Assembly (NCBI RefSeq): GCF_004358425.1
Contig: NZ_CP037948.1
Location: 1,240,001 to 1,304,000, forward strand
Length of the DNA: 64,000 bases
Direction: 5' to 3'
Source: Qipengyuania sediminis
GTDB lineage: Bacteria; Pseudomonadota; Alphaproteobacteria; Sphingomonadales; Sphingomonadaceae
Shown here: positions 28,685 through 38,119 of the stretch, piece by piece
Position numbering within the stretch: position 1 is the stretch's first letter
Layout of the letters: every line of letters begins with the position of its first letter
The notes under the pieces: model-generated
Databases searched by the model: none
The model's input: the letters and a program-made list of their open reading frames with translations, nothing else
Told to the model about the DNA's origin: nothing
Made by a program: the position numbers and the translations under genes

Positions 28685-31025
28685 TCTTCCGCAGCGTCCG
28701 GTGCATCAGCTGGCGTGCCTCTTCCGCCGGCATCGGCCGGCCGAAGTGGTAGCCTTGAATCTTGGTGCAATTGAGGTTGCGGATCATCGCCGCTTCCTCG
28801 GCATTCTCCACCCCCTCCGCGGTGGTCGTCATGCCCAGGCTGTCCGCCATGGCGACCACGGCGCGGATGATGGCGAGGCTCTCGGCATTCTCCTGCGCCG
28901 CGCCCTGGACGAAGGTGCGATCGACCTTGATGGTCGAGAATTTGAGCGTGCGAAGATAGCCGAGCGACGAGTAGCCCGTCCCGAAATCGTCGAGCGCGAC
29001 CGAGCAGCCGAGCGCCATCACCGCCTCGAGCGCCTTGCGCGCAACATGGGCGTCCTTCAAAAAGATGCTCTCGGTCACTTCGATCTCGACCCGCTCCGGC
29101 GAGAGGCCGCTGCCCGATAGCGCGCGCACGACGGTGGTGACGAAGTCGGGCTCGATCAGCTGTTCGGGGCTGACATTGATGTTGACCTTCACCGGCGCGG
29201 GCCAGCGCGCGCATTCCTCCATGGCCTGGCGCATGACCCACAATCCGATTGGCACGATCAGCCGGGTGTCCTCGGCCAGGGGAATGAACTTCGCCGGGCT
29301 GACAAAGCCGTGCTCGGGACTGATCCAGCGCACCAGCGCCTCGAAACTGACGAGTTCCTCGGTGTTGGCGTCGACCACCGGCTGGTAATGCAGCACCAGC
29401 TCGTCGCGCTTCAGCGCGGTGCGGAGCGAGAACTCGAGCTGGCGGCGTTCTTCCGCCGAGGCGTGCAGCGAAGGCTCGTATTCGCAATGCTCGCCCCCGC
29501 CCGCGTCTTTCGAACGGTAAAGCGCGAGGTCGGCGTTGCGCATCAGCTCTTCGACGCTCTTGCCGTCGCGCGGGCCCACGGCCGAACCGATGCTGGCGCC
29601 CACATAAAGCAGCTGGTCATCGACGCGGTAGGGTTCGCTCAGCCGCTCGATCACACCGCGCGCCAGTGCCTCGGTGCGGGCGCGGTCGCTGGCATCGCGG
29701 ATGACCACCGCAAACTCGTCGCCGCCCAGGCGGCCACAGCTTTCCCCCTCCCCCATCAGCGCCTGCAGCCGCTGCGCCACCTGCGCAAGCAGCTTGTCGC
29801 CTACGAGGTGGCCGAGCGAATCGTTCACCGCCTTGAAGCGATCGAGATCGATCATCAGAAAGGCGCAGCGCGTGCGCCACTTTTCCGCGTAACGCAGCGC
29901 GTCCGACACCGCCTCGTGCAGCATCAGCCGGTTGGGGAGCGCGGTCAGCGTGTCGTAACGCGCGAGATAGGCGATTTTTTCGGATGATTCCTGCTGCTGC
30001 GTGACATCGGAGCCCACCCCCCGGAAGCCCGTATACTCGCCGCGCTCGTCCAGCATCGGAGTGCCCGACAGCTCCCACCAGCGCCGCTCGTCCTTGATCG
30101 TGACCTCGACGATCAGATTCGAGAAGCTTTCGCGGTTCTTCAGCTTCTCGGCGAGGTCATGAAGGCTCGGCGCGAATTGACCCGTGCTCCAGCTGTTTCC
30201 CGAGATGAGCTCGATGAAGCTCTTGCCTTCGATTTCCGGCAATTCGCGGCGCAGCGCGAAGGCTAGGCGGGGGGAGACCGAACGCAGGCGACGGTTCTTG
30301 TCGAGCTGGAACAGCCAATCGGCGTCCGAATCCTCGTATTCGCGCAGCAGCAGCGATACGACTTCGCTCGATTCGTTCATATCGAGCTCTGCCACCCTTG
30401 CCTGGTGGACGCCGCGGGCGCTTTCGATCGACACTGCGGCAGCGAGCAGACCGGTAAAGCAGGCGATCGCAGCAAGGTGATATTCCTGCGCCCCGGCGAG
30501 GCCGATCGCCCAGCCCGCGCCCAGAGCGGCGCTGAACACGACCGAGCCGAGGGGTGCGCTAAACCGGCTGGTCGCCGAGGCGAGCGCCAGCAGCGCGACC
30601 AGCGACCAGGCAACCGCATTCGCGCCGGTGTTGCCAAGGGGCGCGAACAGCAGTGCCGCCGCCCCCCAGATCAGCCCCTTGGCGAGCGCATTGGCGGTGT
30701 GATGCACGTAGGCAAGCCGCGTCAGCCCCTTGATGTCGCAATGGCCGAGCGAGCGGTCGATCCAGACCCCATGCAAGGCGAGCAGAAATACCCCCGCCGC
30801 CCATAGGCCGAGAACAAGTGCCGGGCCGTTGTCCCAATAGACGAAGACCAGGCTGAGCGCCGCCAGCGCATGAAGCATAAAGCGTATCCAGCGCTTCGAT
30901 GCGAGTTGCGCATATTGCTGGCCCTGAACCCGCGCCCAATCCTTCCCCGAACCCGACAGGCCGAGGATCATCCCGATCGAAGGGGCGCGCCCGTCATCGA
31001 TGCTGCGATTGGCAGAGATCGTCAC
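28677..31025 (-). CDS. membrane GGDEF-EAL protein (cyclic-di-GMP synthesis/breakdown)
   Basis: A protein of about 782 residues has several N-terminal transmembrane helices (about residues 50-200), a PAS-like sensor (about 225-345), a GGDEF domain (GRLGGDEFAVVI near 432-443) and an EAL domain (SFEALVRW near 560-568). The EAL domain keeps EVTES, LDDFGTGYSSLGYL and EGVENAEEA. Both active sites look intact, but there is no RxxD inhibitory site five residues before GGDEF. I place the start at GTG 31025; a TTG at 31046 and an ATG at 30971 are alternatives. A CtrA-like site lies upstream at 31050. Confidence 0.9.
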   Translation of the reverse strand: MTISANRSIDDGRAPSIGMILGLSGSGKDWARVQGQQYAQLASKRWIRFMLHALAALSLVFVYWDNGPALVLGLWAAGVFLLALHGVWIDRSLGHCDIKGLTRLAYVHHTANALAKGLIWGAAALLFAPLGNTGANAVAWSLVALLALASATSRFSAPLGSVVFSAALGAGWAIGLAGAQEYHLAAIACFTGLLAAAVSIESARGVHQARVAELDMNESSEVVSLLLREYEDSDADWLFQLDKNRRLRSVSPRLAFALRRELPEIEGKSFIELISGNSWSTGQFAPSLHDLAEKLKNRESFSNLIVEVTIKDERRWWELSGTPMLDERGEYTGFRGVGSDVTQQQESSEKIAYLARYDTLTALPNRLMLHEAVSDALRYAEKWRTRCAFLMIDLDRFKAVNDSLGHLVGDKLLAQVAQRLQALMGEGESCGRLGGDEFAVVIRDASDRARTEALARGVIERLSEPYRVDDQLLYVGASIGSAVGPRDGKSVEELMRNADLALYRSKDAGGGEHCEYEPSLHASAEERRQLEFSLRTALKRDELVLHYQPVVDANTEELVSFEALVRWISPEHGFVSPAKFIPLAEDTRLIVPIGLWVMRQAMEECARWPAPVKVNINVSPEQLIEPDFVTTVVRALSGSGLSPERVEIEVTESIFLKDAHVARKALEAVMALGCSVALDDFGTGYSSLGYLRTLKFSTIKVDRTFVQGAAQENAESLAIIRAVVAMADSLGMTTTAEGVENAEEAAMIRNLNCTKIQGYHFGRPMPAEEARQLMHRTLRKTA

Positions 31026-31049
31026 GCCCCGCGCATAGCGGGCCAAGCG

Positions 31050-31064
31050 TTAACCATTCGTAAA
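31050..31064. promoter_or_regulatory. CtrA-like binding site before the GGDEF-EAL gene
   Basis: TTAACCATTCGTAAA matches the CtrA pattern TTAA-N7-TTAA except for one base and contains the TTAACCAT half-site exactly. It sits 25 bases upstream of the chosen GTG. Confidence 0.45.
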
Positions 31065-31106
31065 AGGAATGCCGGCGCCCAGCTAACAAGTTGTTGACTT
31101 TGCTGG

Positions 31107-32930
31107 CTATTCCACCGTCACGGATTTCGCAAGATTTCGCGGCTGATCGACATCGGTGCCTTTTACGCAGGCGACGTGATAGGCCAGCAGCTGGACAGGC
31201 ACGGCATAGACCAGGGGCGCGATCAGCGGGTGCACCCGCGGCATCGCGATGGTGGCGAGGCAGCCGGCGCCCGCTTCCGCCAGACCATCCTCGTCCGAGA
31301 TCAGCACCACCCGCCCACCGCGCGCGCGGACCTCCTCCATGTTGGAGACGGTCTTTTCGAACAGCGGGCCTGAAGGAGCAAGCACGATGACCGGCACGTG
31401 CTCGTCAATCAGCGCGATGGGGCCATGCTTCATCTCGCCAGAAGCATAGCCCTCGGCGTGGATGTAGCTGATTTCCTTGAGCTTCAGCGCCCCTTCGAGC
31501 GCCAGCGGATAATCCGCCCCCCGGCCCAGGTAGAGAACGTCGCGCGCGCCGGCGACCAGCGGGGCCATGGCCTCGATATCCTCGTCGTGATCGAGCGCTG
31601 CGTTGAGAGCGGCGGGGGCTTCGAGAAGATGGCGCACGATCTCCGCCTCCTCCTCCCGCGACAACCGCCCCTTTGCGACCGCCAGATGCGCCGCGAGCGC
31701 GGCCAGCACGGCGAGCTGACAGGTAAAGGCCTTGGTGCTCGCCACTCCGATTTCGGGGCCGGCATGGGTCGGGAGCAGCAGATCCGCCTCGCGCGCCATC
31801 GAGCTGGTGGGCACGTTGACAACCACGGCGATGGTCTGTCCCGCCGCCTTGCAATGGCGCAGCGCGGCGAGGGTGTCGGCAGTCTCCCCGCTCTGGCTGA
31901 TGAAAAGCGCGAGCCCGCCCTCTTCCAGCACCGGTTCCCGGTACCGGAACTCGCTCGCCACATCGAGATCGACGGGCACGCGGGCGAACTGCTCGAACCA
32001 GTATTTGGCGACCATCCCGGCGTAAAAACTGGTGCCGCAGGCGACGATGGTGACCCGGCGGATGGCGGAGAGGTCGAAATCGAATTGCGGCAGCGCCACC
32101 CGGCCCTCGGCGGGGCGCAAGTAGGAGGAAAGCGTCTGCGCGACCACGGTCGGCTGCTCGAAGATCTCCTTCTGCATATAGTGCCGGTAATTGCCCTTCT
32201 CCACCGCTGCGGCGGAGGCGCCGGAGGTGGTCACCGGCCGCTCCACCGCCGCGCCCTCAGCATCGCGGATCTCGGCGCCCTCGCGCGTGACGACGACCCA
32301 GTCGCCTTCTTCGAGATAAGCGATCCGCTGCGTCAGGCCGGCAAGCGCCAGCGCGTCGGAGCCGAGGAACATCTCGCCATCCGCATAGCCTACCACCAAG
32401 GGCGAGCCGAGCCGCGCGCCGATGAGCAGCCCGGGATGTGCGCGGAAGGCGATGGCAAGTGCGAAGGCCCCCCGCAGCCGCGGCAGCACCGCTGCCACCG
32501 CTGCTTCCGGCGAAGCGCCGTCTTCGACCTCGCGGCTGACGAGATGCGCGACCACCTCGCTGTCAGTCTCGCTCTCGAGCGTGCGCCCTTCGGCAAGCAG
32601 CTCCTCGCGCAGCGGCTTGTAGTTCTCGATGATGCCGTTGTGGACCAGTGCCACTTCGCCGGTGGCATGGGGGTGCGCATTGCTGGTGGTCGGCGCGCCA
32701 TGCGTCGCCCAGCGCGTATGCGCGATGCCGACCGTGCCGGGCGCCGGGTTGCGGGCCAGCTCGGCGGCGAGATTGGCCAGCTTCCCCTCCGCCCGCCGCC
32801 GCACCAGCGCGCCATCGTGAAGCGTGCAGACGCCGGCGCTATCATAACCGCGATATTCCATGCGGCGCAGCCCCTCGAGCAGGCGGTCGGCGACGGGCGC
32901 AGTGCTGACGATGCCGATGATTCCGCACAT
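31107..32930 (-). CDS. glmS: glutamine-fructose-6-phosphate aminotransferase (isomerizing)
   Basis: GlmS makes glucosamine-6-phosphate, the first step toward UDP-GlcNAc for peptidoglycan and LPS. The start must be the ATG at 32930, because removal of Met exposes the catalytic Cys (MCGIIGIVSTAPVADR). The protein has 607 residues: an N-terminal glutaminase domain with GIAHTRWATHG, then two SIS sugar-isomerase domains (FISQSGETADTL, then YIHAEGYASGEMKHGPIAL), ending KSVTVE. No glmS ribozyme-like leader is evident. Confidence 0.98.
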   Translation of the reverse strand: MCGIIGIVSTAPVADRLLEGLRRMEYRGYDSAGVCTLHDGALVRRRAEGKLANLAAELARNPAPGTVGIAHTRWATHGAPTTSNAHPHATGEVALVHNGIIENYKPLREELLAEGRTLESETDSEVVAHLVSREVEDGASPEAAVAAVLPRLRGAFALAIAFRAHPGLLIGARLGSPLVVGYADGEMFLGSDALALAGLTQRIAYLEEGDWVVVTREGAEIRDAEGAAVERPVTTSGASAAAVEKGNYRHYMQKEIFEQPTVVAQTLSSYLRPAEGRVALPQFDFDLSAIRRVTIVACGTSFYAGMVAKYWFEQFARVPVDLDVASEFRYREPVLEEGGLALFISQSGETADTLAALRHCKAAGQTIAVVVNVPTSSMAREADLLLPTHAGPEIGVASTKAFTCQLAVLAALAAHLAVAKGRLSREEEAEIVRHLLEAPAALNAALDHDEDIEAMAPLVAGARDVLYLGRGADYPLALEGALKLKEISYIHAEGYASGEMKHGPIALIDEHVPVIVLAPSGPLFEKTVSNMEEVRARGGRVVLISDEDGLAEAGAGCLATIAMPRVHPLIAPLVYAVPVQLLAYHVACVKGTDVDQPRNLAKSVTVE

Positions 32931-33063
32931 AATTTTCAAGCTTCCAGATGATGAACGGCCCGGCCGAGCGACTGCGCCGTTCCGTGATGGCCTTGGCGGT
33001 GCTGGTGCCGCGCGGCCCCGCCCCGGTCAAGTCGCCCGGCGCGAAGTCGCGGCCGTGAAGTCG

Positions 33064-33071
33064 TTAACCAT
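33064..33071. promoter_or_regulatory. CtrA-like half-site before the glycosyltransferase gene
   Basis: TTAACCAT occurs 41 bases before the ATG at 33113, in the region shared with the divergent glmS gene. It is an exact copy of the half-site seen at 31050 and, inverted, at 36025. Confidence 0.3.
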
Positions 33072-33112
33072 CCCGAGCTAAGACGCTTCGCAATGCGGCG
33101 AGAGACAACTCC

Positions 33113-34630
33113 ATGACGATCGAGACCGCGATCGCACCCCCGCGCGCAAGATGGGCGGTCCTGCCCCCAAGCTATCTGGCGATGGCTTGGCTGCTGCTCC
33201 TCAGTCTCGCGGTCAGGTGGCCCTATCTCGGCGATCCGGCACCCGATTACGACGAACAGCTGTACAGTCTGGTCGGTATCCGGATGCTTGAAGGGGCGGT
33301 GCCCTATGTCGATATCTGGGACCGCAAGCCTTATGGGCTGTTCCTGCTGTTCGCCGCCATTCACTGGGTCGGCGGCCCCCATCCGCTTGCCTATCAAGCC
33401 GCCGCCGTCGTCTTCGCCGCGTTCGGAGGATGGCTGGTCTTTCGTATCGCACGGGTGCTCAGCGACGGGCCGGGTGCCGTTCTAAGCGGTGCGCTCTACA
33501 TAATCGGGCTCACGCTGTTCCGGGTGCAATCGGGGCAATCGGAGGTGTTCTACCTCCCCGTCGCCCTGGGCATGCTGCTGCTGACCATCCCCCTGCTGCA
33601 GCAACGCGAGCTGACCCGGCTTCAGCGCGGGTCGGCGGCGATCATGCTGCTGGGAGGGGTGCTGCTACAGCTCAAATACACCGCCTTGCCGCAATGCCTG
33701 TTCTTCGGCGCCACCTGTCTATGGCTGCAATGGCGCGCCGGCGCGAATCTTGGGCGCCTGGTCCGCTTCGCGGCGGCCGCGGCGCTGCTCGGGATCGTGC
33801 CGACGCTGCTTGTCGCCCTGTACTATCTCCGGCTCGGCGCGATCGAGAGCTTCGCCTACGCCAACTTCCTGTCGATTTTCGAACGCGGTGGTCTCTCGGC
33901 CGAATACATGGCGTTCTACGGCATGATCGTCGCCATATGCGCGTTCCCCTATGTGGCGCTGGCGCTCGCCGGGATGGTCAGGGCCAGGCGCGCGCTGGCC
34001 GGCCGCCCCCGGGCCGTATGGGTGCTGGTCGCGCTGTGGACCCTCGCCAATGTCATCGGCTTCGCGATGATCGGAAATATCTACATCCACTATTTCGCCC
34101 CCGTCCTCCCCGGGCTGATCCTGATGGCCTCGCCGTTCCTGGGGCAAGGCATCACGGGCCGCGTCATCGGCGGGCTCACGCTCGCCTTTTCCCTGTTCCT
34201 GGCCAATTTCAGCTCCCAGATCGCGACCAGCCAGTCGAACCGCGCAGGCATCGCGCGGCTGACCAGCCTGATCGCACCCCATGTCGACCGGCAGGATGCG
34301 TGCCTCTTTGTCTTCGACGGCCCTACGCAGCTCTACCGCACGACGGGCAGCTGCCTCCCCACGCGCTATGTCTATCCCGATCACCTGAGCAATTCGATGG
34401 AGGCGGACGCGATCGGGACCGACAGCGTGGCTGAGCTGAAGCGCGTGCTCGCATCCCGGCCTGCAGTCATCGTCACCGCGTCGAAACCGGTCGTCCCGCG
34501 GTACAATCCGCAGGCCGCAAGTTTAATCGAGGACGCCGTGACCCGTGACTATCGCCGGATTGGCTCGGTCTCTTTCTTTCCGCGCCATCTGCATGTGAAC
34601 CTGCGCCGCGACCTCACGGCCGCACCATAG
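33113..34630 (+). CDS. GT-C type membrane glycosyltransferase (family 39-like)
   Basis: The 505-residue polytopic protein has about ten transmembrane helices. The first periplasmic loop carries DYDEQ (D45, D47, E48), the acidic motif typical of GT-C enzymes that use polyprenyl-phosphate sugars (ArnT/PMT style). A soluble C-terminal part follows the last helix. It may add sugars to LPS, capsule or protein. It faces an O-antigen-ligase-like gene (convergent), which supports a role in surface polysaccharide. The exact acceptor is unknown. Confidence 0.75.
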   Translation: MTIETAIAPPRARWAVLPPSYLAMAWLLLLSLAVRWPYLGDPAPDYDEQLYSLVGIRMLEGAVPYVDIWDRKPYGLFLLFAAIHWVGGPHPLAYQAAAVVFAAFGGWLVFRIARVLSDGPGAVLSGALYIIGLTLFRVQSGQSEVFYLPVALGMLLLTIPLLQQRELTRLQRGSAAIMLLGGVLLQLKYTALPQCLFFGATCLWLQWRAGANLGRLVRFAAAAALLGIVPTLLVALYYLRLGAIESFAYANFLSIFERGGLSAEYMAFYGMIVAICAFPYVALALAGMVRARRALAGRPRAVWVLVALWTLANVIGFAMIGNIYIHYFAPVLPGLILMASPFLGQGITGRVIGGLTLAFSLFLANFSSQIATSQSNRAGIARLTSLIAPHVDRQDACLFVFDGPTQLYRTTGSCLPTRYVYPDHLSNSMEADAIGTDSVAELKRVLASRPAVIVTASKPVVPRYNPQAASLIEDAVTRDYRRIGSVSFFPRHLHVNLRRDLTAAP

Positions 34631-34686
34631 GCGTCCACGCTCACGAAAACCGGGCATCCGAAGACCGCGAAGGCCCGCGAATCTGC

Positions 34687-36003
34687 TCAGCCGGCTTGCC
34701 CGACCGCGCCCGCCGAGCCGGATCGTCGCGCCACGATCAGAATGGCGAAGAGGAAGAAGATCGCCTGGATGAAGCGCGGATAGTGCAGCATTCCTTCGAT
34801 CAGGCTTTGCAGCAGCAGGGCATAGAGCATTCCCAGCAAGGGCCGCAGCGTGTCATCGCCCAGACCGACGCGATGAACCTGCCGGATCGCGCGACCCAGG
34901 AGGTACAGCGCCGCGCCCGTGCCAACGAGCCCCCATGAGATCAGGAATTGCAGGATCGCATTATGCGGCTGGACATGCGGTTCGCCGCTGTCGACTTCCC
35001 AGAGCGTGGCGGAAGTGCCCCAGCCGAACAGCGGGGAATCGAGCCAGCGCAGAAACGTCAATTCCCACAGGCTCGCGCGGTCGGATGTGGCGGTGGCGAT
35101 GGTTCCGTAATCACGGCTGGCGATCAGGTGGAAGGCCTGCGCATCGGGCAGCAGAGGGTATGCGATCGCCAGCGAGAGGCCAGTGAGCAGGGCGGCCCTG
35201 CCGATGGCCCGGGCGGGCGGCAGGCGCCGCAACCCTGCCGTCACGATTCCCGCAGTGACGATCATCGCGAGAATGGCGCCCCGCGTGCCCGACCACACCG
35301 TCGCGCTGGCGGCGATGAGGTAACAGAGATGCGACCACCTAAAACCGGGCGCATCCTTCATGTAGAGGATACGCACCGCGAGCCCGGCCGCGATCGCGCC
35401 TGTCCATGAACCGAAGTGGCGGACGCTGATGAACCCGGGGACCGCCGCGCTCCATTCGATCACGCCGCCCCGAACCTCGGACGCCGGCGGAGGAAATGAA
35501 AAACGCCAGGCCGTATAGACGGCCAAGACCAGGATGCCGGCGGTAAAGACCGGCATGACATATCCCCACTGGCCGCGGTCCGATTGGCGTAACAGATGCA
35601 CCACCGCGGCGGCAAAGACGAGATTGAGCATCAGCCCGGCCGAGGTCGCCACGGAGAGCGACGGGTTGCGCGAATAGACTATGCTGCTGACGAAAACCGC
35701 GCCGACCAGGACGGCCGCTGCGACACGCGCATCCTTGGGCAGCTCCATCCAGGCACCGCGGATCGTGAACGCCCGCCCGAATGCGAAGATGATCGTCGTC
35801 AGGGCGAACAGGAGAAACGGCACTTCGTAGAGCCGGCTCCCTTCGACCCAGCCGGGCACCATTTCATGCATATATGTCCGGTAGAGATACGCCGCGATGA
35901 CCGGCATGAGAATCGCCAGCGACAGGGCAAGAGCCATGGCCGGGTCCAAGGCGGCGATTTGGCCATGAGCGCGTCGGGGGAGGATAGCGGAGATCTTCGA
36001 CAT
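34687..36003 (-). CDS. O-antigen ligase/polymerase-like membrane protein
   Basis: The 438-residue protein has about 11-12 predicted transmembrane helices. Near the C-terminus it has a large periplasmic loop with RASLWELTFLRWLDSPLFGW and EPHVQPHNAILQFLISWG, the Wzy_C signature around the conserved HN. Such proteins ligate O-antigen or similar glycan to lipid A core (WaaL) or polymerise it. It has the start ATG at 36003 and shares its upstream region with cpaF. Confidence 0.8.
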   Translation of the reverse strand: MSKISAILPRRAHGQIAALDPAMALALSLAILMPVIAAYLYRTYMHEMVPGWVEGSRLYEVPFLLFALTTIIFAFGRAFTIRGAWMELPKDARVAAAVLVGAVFVSSIVYSRNPSLSVATSAGLMLNLVFAAAVVHLLRQSDRGQWGYVMPVFTAGILVLAVYTAWRFSFPPPASEVRGGVIEWSAAVPGFISVRHFGSWTGAIAAGLAVRILYMKDAPGFRWSHLCYLIAASATVWSGTRGAILAMIVTAGIVTAGLRRLPPARAIGRAALLTGLSLAIAYPLLPDAQAFHLIASRDYGTIATATSDRASLWELTFLRWLDSPLFGWGTSATLWEVDSGEPHVQPHNAILQFLISWGLVGTGAALYLLGRAIRQVHRVGLGDDTLRPLLGMLYALLLQSLIEGMLHYPRFIQAIFFLFAILIVARRSGSAGAVGQAG

Positions 36004-36024
36004 CGCGGCGCTCGATAAAGCGCT

Positions 36025-36032
36025 ATGGTTAA
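36025..36032. promoter_or_regulatory. CtrA-like half-site between the ligase gene and cpaF
   Basis: ATGGTTAA is the reverse complement of TTAACCAT and lies 22 bases before the O-antigen-ligase-like start and about 157 bases before cpaF. The 36004-36188 region also has a run of eight A at 36096-36111 and a 14-base palindrome (GAGCCGCTCGGCTC), but no gene. Confidence 0.3.
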
Positions 36033-36188
36033 CGATCCATACCGATGCGGGCCTTGGCCCGATGCGCGATGCCTGCCACCGCCCCGATTAAGCCAAAAAA
36101 AAGGTTTCGTTCCTATTCACCAAGCGACGGAGAGCCGCTCGGCTCCGCGCGGCTTTGCTGCGCTTTGACGACGCAAGGGTATGGCAGA

Positions 36189-37709
36189 ATGAGCGCATTC
36201 GGACGGAAGAACGGGCCTGCGGGCATGACGGGCGCCCGCCCGCAGTTCGGCGTCGCGCGCCCGATGCAAGGCGGGGCCGCCCCCCGCCCGCAGGGGGGCG
36301 AGCAGTTCCCCCCGCTGCCCGGCCAGGCCACCCCCGCGCCCGCCGCCCCCAGCGGTAACAGCCGCCCCACTTCGCCCGAAGAAGGGATGGCGCGCCTCAA
36401 CGAGCGCATGAACACCGTCCACAGCGGCGACAGCGAGGTCGGCGGGTTCGAAGCCAGCGTCCACAAGATCAAGGAGCAGGTGCTTCCCCGCCTGCTCGAG
36501 CGGGTCGATCCCGAGGCCGCGGCGACGTTGAGCAAGGAAGAGCTCAGCGAAGAGTTCCGCCCCATCATTCTCGAGGTGCTGGCCGAGCTCAAGGTCACGC
36601 TCAACCGGCGTGAGCAGTTCGCGCTCGAGAAGGTGCTGGTCGACGAACTCTTGGGTTTCGGACCGCTCGAGGAGCTGCTGGGCGATCCCGATGTCTCCGA
36701 CATCATGGTCAACGGCCCCGACCAGACCTATATCGAAAAGAAGGGCAAGCTGCAGATCGCCGGCATCAAGTTCCGCGACGAGCAGCACCTGTTCCAGATC
36801 GCCCAGCGGATCGTGAACCAGGTCGGCCGCCGCGTCGATCAGACCACGCCGCTCGCCGACGCCCGCCTCAAGGACGGCAGCCGCGTCAACGTGATCGTGC
36901 CGCCGCTGAGCCTCAAGGGCACCGCGATCTCGATTCGCAAGTTTTCCGAGAAGCCGATCACCCTCGATATGCTCCAGGGCTTCGGCTCGATGAGCGAAAA
37001 GATGTGCACCGCGCTCAAGATCGCGGGCGCCTGCCGCTTCAACATCGTCATCTCGGGCGGCACGGGCTCGGGCAAGACGACGATGCTCAATGCCCTTTCC
37101 AAGATGATCGACCCGGGCGAGCGCGTGCTGACGATCGAAGATGCGGCGGAGCTTCGCCTGCAGCAGCCTCACTGGCTCCCCCTCGAAACCCGCCCTCCCA
37201 ACCTCGAAGGCCAGGGCGCGATCACCATCGGCGACCTCGTGAAGAACGCGCTGCGTATGCGCCCCGATCGCATCATCCTGGGCGAAATCCGCGGCGCGGA
37301 GTGCTTCGACCTCCTGGCCGCGATGAACACCGGCCACGACGGTTCGATGTGCACGCTCCACGCCAATTCCCCGCGCGAGTGCCTTGGCCGCATGGAGAAC
37401 ATGATCCTGATGGGCGACATCAAGATCCCCAAGGAAGCGATCAGCCGGCAGATCGCCGAATCGGTGGACTTGATCGTCCAGGTCAAGCGCCTGCGCGATG
37501 GCAGCCGCCGCACCACCCAGGTGACCGAGGTGATCGGGATGGAGGGCGACGTCATCGTGACGCAGGACCTCTACAAGTTCGAATATCTCGACGAGAGCGA
37601 CGACGGCGCGATCATCGGCGAATTCCGCTCTTCGGGCCTGCGCCCCTACACGCTCGAAAAGGCGCGGCAGTTCGGTTTCGACCAGGCGTATCTGGAGGCG
37701 TGCCTCTGA
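36189..37709 (+). CDS. cpaF: CpaF/TadA-type secretion ATPase
   Basis: The hexameric ATPase drives assembly of Flp/Tad pili. The 506-residue protein starts MSAFGRKNGPAGMTGARPQF, with an AAGGG site upstream; an in-frame ATG at 36045 is less likely. A disordered Pro/Gly region fills residues 20-65. The family N-terminal domain follows, then Walker A GGTGSGKTT at 290-298, and LITIED/DLLAAMNTGHDGSM elements typical of type II/IV secretion ATPases. No other cpa/tad gene (prepilin, cpaC, tadB, tadC) is in the window, so it is an orphan copy or the remaining genes lie elsewhere. Confidence 0.93.
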   Translation: MSAFGRKNGPAGMTGARPQFGVARPMQGGAAPRPQGGEQFPPLPGQATPAPAAPSGNSRPTSPEEGMARLNERMNTVHSGDSEVGGFEASVHKIKEQVLPRLLERVDPEAAATLSKEELSEEFRPIILEVLAELKVTLNRREQFALEKVLVDELLGFGPLEELLGDPDVSDIMVNGPDQTYIEKKGKLQIAGIKFRDEQHLFQIAQRIVNQVGRRVDQTTPLADARLKDGSRVNVIVPPLSLKGTAISIRKFSEKPITLDMLQGFGSMSEKMCTALKIAGACRFNIVISGGTGSGKTTMLNALSKMIDPGERVLTIEDAAELRLQQPHWLPLETRPPNLEGQGAITIGDLVKNALRMRPDRIILGEIRGAECFDLLAAMNTGHDGSMCTLHANSPRECLGRMENMILMGDIKIPKEAISRQIAESVDLIVQVKRLRDGSRRTTQVTEVIGMEGDVIVTQDLYKFEYLDESDDGAIIGEFRSSGLRPYTLEKARQFGFDQAYLEACL

Positions 37710-37714
37710 CACCC

Positions 37715-37738
37715 GCGCAAGCCTCTGCGGGCTTGCGC
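37715..37738 (+). terminator. hairpin after cpaF
   Basis: GCGCAAGCC / GGCTTGCGC (9 bp, six-base loop) begins 6 bases after the cpaF stop and is followed by TTCC. It is probably the 3' end of the cpaF transcript, with a weak T-tail. Confidence 0.5.
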
Positions 37739-37800
37739 TTCCACGCATAGGCTCGGGCGGCGGTTCGGCCTTGCGAACGCTTCGCGTCCGAGGCGATAGC

Positions 37801-38049
37801 TCAGGTCGTGAGCAGTCCGGGTAAGGACGTCGCGAGCAGGGCCAGGCCGGCTATGGCACATAGAACGCTGAGCGAGGTCCAGGGCATCCAGCCCACCCGG
37901 TCCGGCACGCCCACGCGGTCGCGGCCCTGGCGGCGGCGATCCATTACGCCGGCGGCGACAGCGAGGCCGAGGAGCAGCAAGGCGCAAAGCGCCGTAATCA
38001 GCGCGTCGCTCGCAAACAGCAGCCAGGCGGGTTCGTAAGCGGTCACCAC
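37801..38049 (-). CDS. small membrane protein of unknown function
   Basis: A frame starting at paired GTG codons (38049 or 38046) encodes about 82 residues: VVTAYEPAWLLFASDALITA and onward. Two transmembrane helices (about 10-33 and 58-80) flank a basic loop, DRRRQGRDRVGVPDRVGW. The upstream continuation of the frame is unlike protein. No ribosome-binding site is obvious. It is divergent from the DMT transporter gene. I do not recognise the family. Confidence 0.5.
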   Translation of the reverse strand: MVTAYEPAWLLFASDALITALCALLLLGLAVAAGVMDRRRQGRDRVGVPDRVGWMPWTSLSVLCAIAGLALLATSLPGLLTT

Positions 38050-38119
38050 GCGCGATATGGGCGCGGGCGCAGGCCATGCAACGCTTGCCCTTCCCCGGCC
38101 GCGCGATAGGGCGCAGACA

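Noticed and set aside
32931..33112. glmS ribozyme-like leader upstream of glmS
   Set aside because: The short leader shows none of the ribozyme core and such leaders are typical of Gram-positive bacteria.
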